The position numbers were made by a program, and so were the translations under genes. 64,000 nt of DNA from Allocoleopsis franciscana PCC 7113 (GTDB lineage: Bacteria > Cyanobacteriota > Cyanobacteriia > Cyanobacteriales > Coleofasciculaceae). The stretch spans positions 3,870,001-3,934,000 of the forward strand of contig NC_019738.1 of NCBI RefSeq assembly GCF_000317515.1, in the 5' to 3' direction. Below, piece by piece: positions 46,661 through 54,047 of the stretch. The notes below the pieces were generated by a model. That model did no database searches, was not told the DNA's origin, and saw only the letters and a list, made by a program, of their open reading frames with translations. The first letter of the stretch is position 1, and every line of letters starts with the position of its first letter.

Positions 46661-46717
46661 ATGTCTCGTTTATGGAGACATGATGTAGACTTACAATGTC
46701 TCCATATGTGAGACATT
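46661..46717. promoter_or_regulatory. Paired palindromic operator in a divergent promoter
   Basis: Two inverted repeats share one half-site. Site 1 is ATGTCTC-7-GAGACAT (46661-46681) and site 2 is AATGTCTC-7-GAGACATT (46695-46717); their centres are 35 bp apart. The inner halves also form an 11-bp perfect inverted repeat, TATGGAGACAT (46671-46681) with ATGTCTCCATA (46696-46706). They lie between the XRE gene starting at 46602 and the gene starting at 46742. Confidence 0.8.
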
Positions 46718-46741
46718 CTTGTTAAGTAGAAACCATTACCC

Positions 46742-47029
46742 ATGAAAAAATCCAAAGCGACGGAAGCACTCCGAGTCGCCGCAGAAATTGCTGCCATCAA
46801 AACAGCACTCCACAAACGCGGCTACCGACTTCGCAAACAACCCAAACAACCCGTCTGGAAAGTCATCATCACCCCCGAAATCTTCTACACGCTGACTTAT
46901 CAACCAGCACCGATCAGCGCTTGGGTACTTCACCCGCAAGACAACGACACCCGACGCCACACACTTGAAAGCATCATTCAAAGCACCCTAAAAAAGCAAC
47001 CTGCAAACCCGATTGGGAGGGCGTCATGA
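46742..47029 (+). CDS. Small hypothetical protein
   Basis: A 95-residue basic protein from an ATG at 46742. It starts MKKSKATEALRVAAEIAAIK, a likely helix, followed by a region with alternating strands (WKVIITPEIFYTLTYQPAPI). I recognise no domain. Its stop codon overlaps the next start in an ATGA-type junction (47026-47029), so the pair is one translation-coupled operon. It is divergent from an XRE regulator across the palindromic operator pair, so repression by that regulator is likely. Confidence 0.72.
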   Translation: MKKSKATEALRVAAEIAAIKTALHKRGYRLRKQPKQPVWKVIITPEIFYTLTYQPAPISAWVLHPQDNDTRRHTLESIIQSTLKKQPANPIGRAS

Positions 47030-47235
47030 CTTACTTAGAACGACTCAATCCCTGGTGTATCGTCCGCCCCTTCCCCAATATGCGAACCCTCATCGTCGGA
47101 CGCTTTCGCCGTCGAGTAGATGCAGAAGGACACCTGCGAATTCTCAAGCAAATGATGCCAACCGTTCCCTTTGAAGTTGTTTTTGACGTAATGCCAGATG
47201 AGCTAGAAACCTGTGCCCTCAAGTCACCGGAGTAA
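47026..47235 (+). CDS. Small conserved-type hypothetical protein
   Basis: A 69-residue protein starting within the stop codon of the gene before it. The core NPWCIVRPFPNMRTLIVGRF and RRRVDAEGHLRILKQMMP resembles short proteins that recur in cyanobacterial accessory regions (NPWCVxRxLPNMQxxxVARF type, from memory). It has an RxRxRxDA basic segment and no membrane helix. The function is unknown. It may act with the 95-residue product encoded just upstream. Confidence 0.72.
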   Translation: MTYLERLNPWCIVRPFPNMRTLIVGRFRRRVDAEGHLRILKQMMPTVPFEVVFDVMPDELETCALKSPE

Positions 47236-47238
47236 CCT

Positions 47239-47458
47239 CCTCACTAAAGCTCCGGCTCAATCCCCCCGAAAACGGCCGGGCTGATTCCTTCTTGTCCAAA
47301 CTGCGAGGGACTTAAGTCCCTCGCTCATAGCCCAAGTCGTCTGAAGACGACTCAAAGAGGGATTGATAGTCCTCTTTATAGGACTTTCGCTATGAGACAG
47401 GGGTTTTAACCCCTGGCAGACTGCGCCACTCCCCTCGCTAACCGCAGCTTTAGTGAGG
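47239..47458. mobile_element. MITE-like element with multiple internal hairpins
   Basis: The end CCTCACTAAAGCTCCGG (47239-47255) matches the opposite-strand reading of 47442-47458, CCTCACTAAAGCTGCGG, at 16 of 17 positions. Inside are a perfect 22-bp palindrome at 47303-47324 (GCGAGGGACTT and its complement), AGTCGTCT/AGACGACT at 47335-47352, AGTCCT/AGGACT at 47368-47385, CAGGGGTT/AACCCCTG at 47398-47415, and an enclosing pair CTCATAGC/GCTATGAG. No transposase is encoded. The 220 bp from here to 47681 hold no gene. Confidence 0.75.
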
Positions 47459-47681
47459 GGAGGGGTTCTTCCCAGATTCAAACCAGACTGCACCGACTCC
47501 ACAACAACCATGAACGTCCTGCGCCACCACCGACTTGTCGAAATTCACGCACAACAACAAGCGTACTTACATCGTCACTCATCTAGATAACTTTTTCTTT
47601 TCCACGTCAGTCATTTGTAATAGAGTCTGTAAGATCAGACCCTCACTCACTTAAACCCTGGCGCGAATTTTTCTATCAAGT

Positions 47682-48713
47682 ATGAACCCTTCATTGTTAC
47701 CTCAAACCACTCAATCCCCTATAGATTCTGCCTTCAACCCTCTCCCGGATGTCTCCGTCGTTGTGCCAATCTACAATGAGGTGGAGAGTTTGCCTCACCT
47801 GATTGAGGCGATCGCATCCGCACTTAGCCCCACAGCACTCAACTACGAACTCATCTGTGTGGATGATGGCTCTAAAGATGGCTCAGCTGAACTGCTTAAA
47901 CAACTAGCCCTAACCCATCCTCATTTACGTGCTGTCATTCTACGTCGCAACTACGGTCAAACCGCAGCCATGGCAGCCGGGTTTAAACATGCACGAGGTC
48001 GCACCCTTGTTACCTTAGATGGTGACTTGCAAAATGACCCGGCTGACATCCCCATGCTCATTGCCAAGCTAGACGAAGGCTATGACTTAGTCACCGGCTG
48101 GCGCAAGAATCGCCAGGATGCAGCCTTAACTCGATTACTACCGTCCAAAATTGCCAACTGGCTGATTCGACAAATTACTGGGGTACATGTTCAAGACTAC
48201 GGCTGTTCTCTCAAAGCCTACCGTGCAGAACTCATCGCCGATATGAACCTCTACGGTGAGTTGCACCGATTCTTACCCGCCTTGGCGTTTATCGAAGGAG
48301 CAAGAATTACCGAGTTACCCGTGCGCCACCATGCTCGCCGTCACGGTAGCAGTAAATATGGATTAGGGCGTACCTTCCGGGTGGTACTGGATTTATTCAC
48401 AATTTATTTTATGAAAAAATTCCTGACGCGACCCATGCATGTTTTTGGGTTATTAGGAATTATTTCAACAATGTCAGGGATCGGTTTAGGCGTGTATCTC
48501 ACTATTCTCAAGCTGGGTTTTGGTGAAGACATTGGCAATCGACCCTTACTCATTTTGGCAGTCGTTTTGCTCTTAACCGGTATCCAACTGTTTTGCTTTG
48601 GTCTGTTGGGTGAGCTATTAATGCGAACTTATCACGAATCTCAAGGAAGACCAATCTATCGGGTGAGGGAAGTGGTTGAGTCTAATGTTACAAAATATAA
48701 AGAGGGAGAATAA
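47682..48713 (+). CDS. Family 2 glycosyltransferase, polyprenyl-phosphate sugar transferase type
   Basis: A 343-residue enzyme. The GT-A domain has VSVVVPIYNEVESLPHLIEA, ICVDDGSKDGSAELL, RRNYGQTAAMAAGFKHARG and the DxD-like LDGDLQNDPADIP, then HHARRHGSSKYGLGRTFRVV. Two C-terminal membrane helices (near 240-265 and 280-310) anchor it. This is the DPM1/GtrB-like layout that makes undecaprenyl-phosphate sugar for later transfer outside the membrane. The sugar is not readable. It is 32 bp upstream of an MFS gene and probably co-transcribed. Confidence 0.93.
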   Translation: MNPSLLPQTTQSPIDSAFNPLPDVSVVVPIYNEVESLPHLIEAIASALSPTALNYELICVDDGSKDGSAELLKQLALTHPHLRAVILRRNYGQTAAMAAGFKHARGRTLVTLDGDLQNDPADIPMLIAKLDEGYDLVTGWRKNRQDAALTRLLPSKIANWLIRQITGVHVQDYGCSLKAYRAELIADMNLYGELHRFLPALAFIEGARITELPVRHHARRHGSSKYGLGRTFRVVLDLFTIYFMKKFLTRPMHVFGLLGIISTMSGIGLGVYLTILKLGFGEDIGNRPLLILAVVLLLTGIQLFCFGLLGELLMRTYHESQGRPIYRVREVVESNVTKYKEGE

Positions 48714-48745
48714 ACCCGCTTGAAGTTTGCGGGAAAACCAGGTGT

Positions 48746-50008
48746 GTGAAAATTTTTAGTACCCTTGAACCGCAAGCCCGAAAAAATTTAGTCTTTTTAT
48801 TTGTTGCTGGTCTCCTGTTTTGGGCGAGTTTGGCTAGTTTACTGCCGACACTGCCCCTTTATGTGGAAGATGTAGGCGGTACAAAGCAGCAAATTGGTGT
48901 GGTGATCGGTGCGTTTGCGATCGGGCTACTGCTGTTTCGTCCGTGGTTGGGCAAGTTATCGGATCGCCGCAGTCGCAAGCTAGTGCTGCTGATTGGTTAT
49001 GTGGTAGTTGCTATCGCGCCGTTAGGCTACTTAGTTGCCAAATCAATTCCTCTATTAATGTTGATTCGGGTGTTTCACGGCATTAGCATTGCAGCTTATA
49101 CTACCGGTAGCAGTGCTCTCGTCGTGGACTTGTCGCCCGTGGAAAAGCGAGGGGAGGTGATTGGCTACATGAGTTTAACCAATCCCATTGGGATGGCAAT
49201 TGGGCCTGCGATGGGCACCTTTCTCCAAGCCAGAATGGGCTACATGCCTTTGTTTCTGTTCTCGTTTGCGATGGGATTGCTTGGTTTATTCGTGGCGTTC
49301 CAGGTTCAAGAACCTCGCCTGATTCAGCCGCCTGGTGGGAAACTGAGCATGGATGCTCCAACTAACGCCTCGTCAGTGAAGCCTGATGACGATCAATTCT
49401 GGCAACTCCTCGGCAGTCCTCGTCTGCGGATTCCTACCTTGGTTATGCTGCTGACCGGTTTAGTTTTTGGGGCACTCGGCACCTTTGTGGCGCTGTATAT
49501 CCGAGAATCCGGGATTGATTTTGATGCGGGATGGTTTTATACTGCCGCTGCCATGTCCAGTTTTTGCAGTCGCTTTTTCACGGGACAGGCGAGCGATCGC
49601 TATGGTCGAGGATTATTTATCACAGTAAGCTTAGTATTTTATAGCCTGTCGATGCTGCTACTTTCCCAAGCACAGAGTCCAGTTTCCTTTTTGCTGGCCG
49701 GTTTTTTAGAGGGGGTGGCGAGTGGAACCTTGATTCCCAGTATGATTGCCCTGATTTCTGACCGTTCTCAAGCTCATGAACGCGGACGAGTTTTCTCCTT
49801 ATGCCTGGGTGGACTGGATATGGGAATTGCGATCGCAGGACCAGTTCTGGGTACGTTTGCCCAACAGATAGGCTATCAAGGTATCTTTGCCCTTACCTGC
49901 GGTATAGCTTTCCTCGCTCTGCTCATTTTCATTACCCAGAATAGTAAGGATTTACGCCATTCTCTCCGATTTGCTACGGGGCGCGAACGGGATATTTATG
50001 CTTTATAG
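48746..50008 (+). CDS. Major facilitator superfamily transporter
   Basis: A 420-residue carrier with 12 predicted membrane helices, from a GTG at 48746. The cytoplasmic loop motif GKLSDRRSRKLVLLIGY after helix 2 and its partner GQASDRYGRGLFI in the second half are standard MFS signatures. The pattern of drug:proton antiporter-like MFS proteins (LPLYVEDVGGTKQQIGVVIG) fits, but the substrate is unknown. It follows the glycosyltransferase closely. Its stop is one base from an array of heptamer repeats. Confidence 0.92.
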   Translation: MKIFSTLEPQARKNLVFLFVAGLLFWASLASLLPTLPLYVEDVGGTKQQIGVVIGAFAIGLLLFRPWLGKLSDRRSRKLVLLIGYVVVAIAPLGYLVAKSIPLLMLIRVFHGISIAAYTTGSSALVVDLSPVEKRGEVIGYMSLTNPIGMAIGPAMGTFLQARMGYMPLFLFSFAMGLLGLFVAFQVQEPRLIQPPGGKLSMDAPTNASSVKPDDDQFWQLLGSPRLRIPTLVMLLTGLVFGALGTFVALYIRESGIDFDAGWFYTAAAMSSFCSRFFTGQASDRYGRGLFITVSLVFYSLSMLLLSQAQSPVSFLLAGFLEGVASGTLIPSMIALISDRSQAHERGRVFSLCLGGLDMGIAIAGPVLGTFAQQIGYQGIFALTCGIAFLALLIFITQNSKDLRHSLRFATGRERDIYAL

Positions 50009-50009
50009 C

Positions 50010-50065
50010 AGAAGGTAGAAGGTAGATGGCAGATGGTAGATGGCAGATGGCAGATGGCAGATGGG
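50010..50065. repeat. Heptanucleotide tandem repeat, eight units
   Basis: Eight 7-bp units in a row: AGAAGGT twice, then six AGATGG(C/T/G). They begin right after the MFS stop codon. This is the cyanobacterial STRR type. Confidence 0.9.
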
Positions 50066-50164
50066 AAAGAATTGACGGGTATTAGTTTGAGTATGTGGCG
50101 AGTGTCAAGAGTCGCCTTGGCAACTGACTATAGCTATGTAAGCTGTATTTTGCCGTGAACGACT

Positions 50165-51877
50165 TCAGCGCCAGCCAAACCAACGCAGGACAGGCACTAG
50201 GATGTAATAACTTACTCCCATCCAGAAGGCTAGGATGACGCCCCAGAGACCAAAAAAAGCAACGGTATAAATGAAATTCCCAGAGTGAGAGAATATATCA
50301 ATCAGCAAGGCCGCAGGTAATACATTGAACCAGACTAAACCCCCAAATAGGGTTCCTGTACCCAAGGCGGCAACGAAGGCGTGAACGAGGTAATGGCTGG
50401 GTAATCCCAGTCCTAGTACTAAAGGCAGAACCCCAACCGCCGTCACCAATCCTAGCAAGCGTTCTGGTAATGCAACAGTTCCTGTAGCTTGCCAAATAAA
50501 CCAACTTATGGTATATCCGACAATGCCGGTAATAGCAGATACGATAAAGCGTCGCTCTTGACCAAAGCCCCCTGCGAGGGTCAACCCCCAGGCAGTAGAC
50601 CATCCGGCGATCGCAAACATCAGCATTCCTCGCCATTCTGTAATTTGCAGTTGGGGAAAGAAAAGCCACTGTTGGGAGGCGATCCAAGTTGCCAAGCGAT
50701 CGCCGACGATAGTCCCATTGATCAAAGCAAACCCAAGGGCAGCACCTGTAGTCGCACCAAGTCCCCCTAACACCATCTCCAAGGTAGTGTCCAGACAGGC
50801 GAAGACGATGCGAGTGACTACACCAAACACAAAACGCACGAGGCTGATTGTGCCTTGACCGAATGCACTAAGCACACTTTCCGCTATCGCCAGTCCCTGA
50901 GCGAGGGTCGTTGTGACCAAATCCGAGAAGGACACGGCGGGTCGTGAAGTGGACGGCCTCCTGATCGGAGCACTCCAATCCAAACGCCGCTGAATTTCAG
51001 CCACTGTGGCTGGGCGTTGTTGGGGGTCGAGGCGTACCAGGTCATCGAGTAAGCCAGCCAGGGCAGGGGTTACGACCGCTTGAGAGCGCCAGCGCAACTC
51101 TCCCGTTTCCGGGTCTTGTAAATCCTCCAATTCCTGACCTGTGAGTAACTGAATCATGGTTCGACCCAGTGCGTAGAAATCCGCCGTTGGCCCGACGGCT
51201 TCCCCTGTAATCTGCTCCGGTGGACTATAACCGGGAGAAACCAAACGTGTCGAAACCTTCTGAGAACCCAGCGACATCGAGCCGAATTGTTTTGCACCCC
51301 CAAAATCAATCGTCACCAACTGACCCGTTCCCTCACGCAGCATCAAGTTGGAGGGTTTGATATCCCGGTGAATAATTCCACAACGGTGTAACTCTCCTAA
51401 AATCTCCACAGCTTGGCCAATCCAATCCCGCACGACTTGCTCCGAACACCCTTGAGGGTGGTCGTTGAAAACATCCTGCAACGTCTGACCGTTGATTTTT
51501 TCCATCACCAGGCAGGAGAGTAATCGCTCTGAGGAATATCCCAGGCTCACCGTAAAATAGCTATCTGGCTCAACTCTGGGGATACCAGGATGCTTCAAAC
51601 GTTGTAAAACCGATGCCTCTTGCTCGAATAGCTGTAATGCCTTGGGGGCAGTTTCGACTAAAACCTTCAGCACCTGCTCCTTGTTCCGTGCCATATCCCA
51701 GATGGTGTAGATGGCAGCAAAACCTCCTGTCCCCAACTTCTGGAGAGGAATGTAGCGATTATTCAACAGCAGAGCAGCTCCACAGCCATTACAAAACTTA
51801 TTCCCCCAAGGCTGTGGATAGGGGCGGGGACAATCAGGGTTAATACAGTGAACCGCCTGGGCAACAGACTGATGCAC
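50165..51877 (-). CDS. Membrane Ser/Thr protein kinase with N-terminal zinc ribbon
   Basis: A 570-residue protein from a GTG at 51877. Residues 11-35 hold a Cys-rich zinc ribbon (CINPDCPRPYPQPWGNKFCN then GCG). The kinase domain (about 42-300) has LGTGGFAAIY, HRDIKPSNLML and IDFGGAKQF, so the HRD and DFG motifs are intact. Residues about 330-570 contain several hydrophobic helices (LVRFVFGVVTRIVFACL onward), which should place the kinase on the inner membrane. This matches the SpkB/zinc-ribbon type of cyanobacterial kinases in outline. The target is unknown. Confidence 0.92.
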   Translation of the reverse strand: MHQSVAQAVHCINPDCPRPYPQPWGNKFCNGCGAALLLNNRYIPLQKLGTGGFAAIYTIWDMARNKEQVLKVLVETAPKALQLFEQEASVLQRLKHPGIPRVEPDSYFTVSLGYSSERLLSCLVMEKINGQTLQDVFNDHPQGCSEQVVRDWIGQAVEILGELHRCGIIHRDIKPSNLMLREGTGQLVTIDFGGAKQFGSMSLGSQKVSTRLVSPGYSPPEQITGEAVGPTADFYALGRTMIQLLTGQELEDLQDPETGELRWRSQAVVTPALAGLLDDLVRLDPQQRPATVAEIQRRLDWSAPIRRPSTSRPAVSFSDLVTTTLAQGLAIAESVLSAFGQGTISLVRFVFGVVTRIVFACLDTTLEMVLGGLGATTGAALGFALINGTIVGDRLATWIASQQWLFFPQLQITEWRGMLMFAIAGWSTAWGLTLAGGFGQERRFIVSAITGIVGYTISWFIWQATGTVALPERLLGLVTAVGVLPLVLGLGLPSHYLVHAFVAALGTGTLFGGLVWFNVLPAALLIDIFSHSGNFIYTVAFFGLWGVILAFWMGVSYYILVPVLRWFGWR

Positions 51878-52010
51878 AACGACCTAGATACACAGTGCCC
51901 CTCGATTCTACACAACCAGGAGGGGGCAATGAAGGTTAAAGGATGAAGTCTGTTAGCGTAGCGCGGCGTTAGCCCCGGATGAAAAAATATTTTCTTTCAC
52001 GTTGGTGCTG

Positions 52011-52083
52011 TTCCCCTGCGCCCCCGCTCCCCTGCATGAAAAATAGGTAGAGGTAGTTACAAACTTTTGCCAAGCTGCACTAG
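52011..52083. mobile_element. Partial relative of the G-rich MITE-like element
   Basis: On the opposite strand this reads CTAGTGCAGCTTGGCAAAAG and, further in, GCAGGGGAGCGGGGGCGCAG, matching the left end and the G-rich unit of the element at 20404-20595. I find no second inverted end. A short dispersed repeat (TAGCGTAGCGCGGCGTTAGC) lies beside it at about 51956. The end overlaps the stop codon of the kinase gene at 52080. Confidence 0.62.
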
Positions 52084-54047
52084 TGGGTGCTGAGAACGGT
52101 TTGTAGATTCTTCAACAATTCATTTGACGTGTAAGGTTTGGGCAAAAAAGTTTTGACACAACTCCCAACAAGCTCAATCATTTTATGGTTTGATACCAAT
52201 CCACTGACACCAATAATCTTGACCTGGGGATTCATTTTTTGTAGCACCCGAATGGTTGTTGGCCCATCCATCGACGGCATCATCATATCAATCAAAACCG
52301 CCCTGATTTCTTCCTTATGTTCCGTATACAGAGCAAGAGCTTCAATCCCATCACTTGCGACTAAAACTTTGTAGCCATTGGCTTCTAGCAAGGTTTTACT
52401 AACCTCACGAATCGATTCTTCGTCATCCACCAAGAGAATTAATTCTCCATGCCCTGCTAATAATTCATGATGATCGGTTTGTATCCCATCAGTTTCCCTG
52501 CTTTGTGTAACGGGTAAGTAGACCTTAAACTCTGTTCCTTTCCCGACTTGGCTATCGACATTCACGAAACCACCGTGGCTTTTGATAATGCCGATCGCGG
52601 TTGAAAGACCCAGTCCTGTTCCTTTACCCAAATCTTTGGTTGTGAAAAAAGGCTCAAAAATTTTATCAATGATTTCTCTAGAAATACCGCTTCCTGTATC
52701 CGTTACTGTAATGACCACATAAGGCCCAACTTTAGCATCCAAATTGATCCGGGCATAACTCTCATCAACCCACAAATTGGCAGCCGAAATCTTCAGAATC
52801 CCGCCTTCTGACATGGCGTCACGGGCATTAACGCAGAGGTTCATGAGTACCTGATGCAATTGAGTTGCTTCTCCCCGAATCGTCCAAAGATTTTGCGCGG
52901 GTAGATCGGTGTGAATCTCAATCGCTCTGGAAAAGGTTTGTTTGACAATCTGCTCAATTTCTGAAATTAATTTCTCTACCTTTAGAGTGCTGCGCCGACC
53001 TTCAAGTCCTCGTGAAAACAATAGGACTTGTCTAACCAAATCTGCCCCCCGTCTAACATTGGTTTCCATGATGGAAAGCCACTCTTGGCTCTGCTCGTCG
53101 TGAAGTTTGGTTTCTAACAGTTGAACGGTCATCATAATCGGGGTCAGGGCATTGTTGAGGTCGTGGGCAATGCCACTGGCTAAGGTTCCCAGACTCTCCA
53201 TGCGCTGAGCTCGGAGAAACTGGGCTTCGAGTTGTTTTTTCTCGGTAACGTCGGTGTTGACGGTGAGGATGGATGTGGGTACCCCCTGTTCATCACAGAC
53301 TAAAGTCCAGCGTGTCGCCACGACAATTTCCTTCCCTTGTTTGGTGACATGACGTAACTCACCCTGCCAAGAGCCACACTCAGCCAGAAGTTGCGAGGGA
53401 TTTTCAATATCACATAGTGCTTCCCGATACAAGAGTTTCAGGGCATGTTTGCCGATCGCTTCTTCGGCTGTCCAACCATAAACTTGTTCCGCCCCTTTGT
53501 TCCAAAATAGAATTTGGTTATCCAAGTCTTGAACAAGAATCGCATCCGTGGTGATATCAAGCAAGGCGGCTTGTTCACGGATTTTCTGTTCCGAGAGATG
53601 GCGCTGTTGGATTTCTTTTTCCAGACGCTGATTTTGTTCTTGGAGGGTTTTCATCAAGTTACGCAGACGCAACTGGAGCTGGACACGCGCTAAAACCTCT
53701 TCATGCTGAAGCGGTTTGGTAATGTAATCCACCGCACCCAGATTTAACCCCTTCACCTTATCCGTCGTCTCCGATAGCGCCGTCATGAAAATCACAGGGA
53801 TGTCTTTGGTGAGTTCATTGGCTTTCAAGCGGCGGCAGGTTTCAAATCCGTCCATTTCTGGCATGAGTACGTCCAATAAAATCAGGTCGGGTGGGGCATA
53901 TTCAGCTCGCTCGATCGCACTTTCGCCATCTTCCGCAATCAAAACCTTAAACCCGGCAAGACCTAAGAAATCAAACAGCATTTCTAAATTCGTGGGCGTG
54001 TCATCGACGATGAGAATGACACTTTGATTCGTCGGATCAGCACTCAT
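52080..54047 (-). CDS. Hybrid histidine kinase (REC-PAS-HK-REC)
   Basis: A 655-residue soluble protein. The first receiver (VILIVDDTPTNLEML; Asp59 in LLDVLMPEMDG) is followed by a coiled coil, a PAS domain (about 160-270), a kinase core with GIAHDLNNALTPIM (His near 295) and an ATPase domain (LHQVLMNLCVNARDAM, GKGTGLGLSTAIGI). A C-terminal receiver has VLIDMMMPSMDG (Asp near 590). The ATG at 54047 lies inside the end of the giant kinase gene, an 11-bp overlap that implies coupled translation and a shared pathway. The stop codon is in a MITE-like end. Confidence 0.94.
   Translation of the reverse strand: MSADPTNQSVILIVDDTPTNLEMLFDFLGLAGFKVLIAEDGESAIERAEYAPPDLILLDVLMPEMDGFETCRRLKANELTKDIPVIFMTALSETTDKVKGLNLGAVDYITKPLQHEEVLARVQLQLRLRNLMKTLQEQNQRLEKEIQQRHLSEQKIREQAALLDITTDAILVQDLDNQILFWNKGAEQVYGWTAEEAIGKHALKLLYREALCDIENPSQLLAECGSWQGELRHVTKQGKEIVVATRWTLVCDEQGVPTSILTVNTDVTEKKQLEAQFLRAQRMESLGTLASGIAHDLNNALTPIMMTVQLLETKLHDEQSQEWLSIMETNVRRGADLVRQVLLFSRGLEGRRSTLKVEKLISEIEQIVKQTFSRAIEIHTDLPAQNLWTIRGEATQLHQVLMNLCVNARDAMSEGGILKISAANLWVDESYARINLDAKVGPYVVITVTDTGSGISREIIDKIFEPFFTTKDLGKGTGLGLSTAIGIIKSHGGFVNVDSQVGKGTEFKVYLPVTQSRETDGIQTDHHELLAGHGELILLVDDEESIREVSKTLLEANGYKVLVASDGIEALALYTEHKEEIRAVLIDMMMPSMDGPTTIRVLQKMNPQVKIIGVSGLVSNHKMIELVGSCVKTFLPKPYTSNELLKNLQTVLSTH

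Noticed and set aside
47303-47415. Run of hairpins as a CRISPR or tRNA cluster
   Set aside because: The hairpins differ from one another and there is no repeat-spacer order or cloverleaf.
47257-47511. 84-codon leftward frame
   Set aside because: It is a chance frame inside the MITE-like element.
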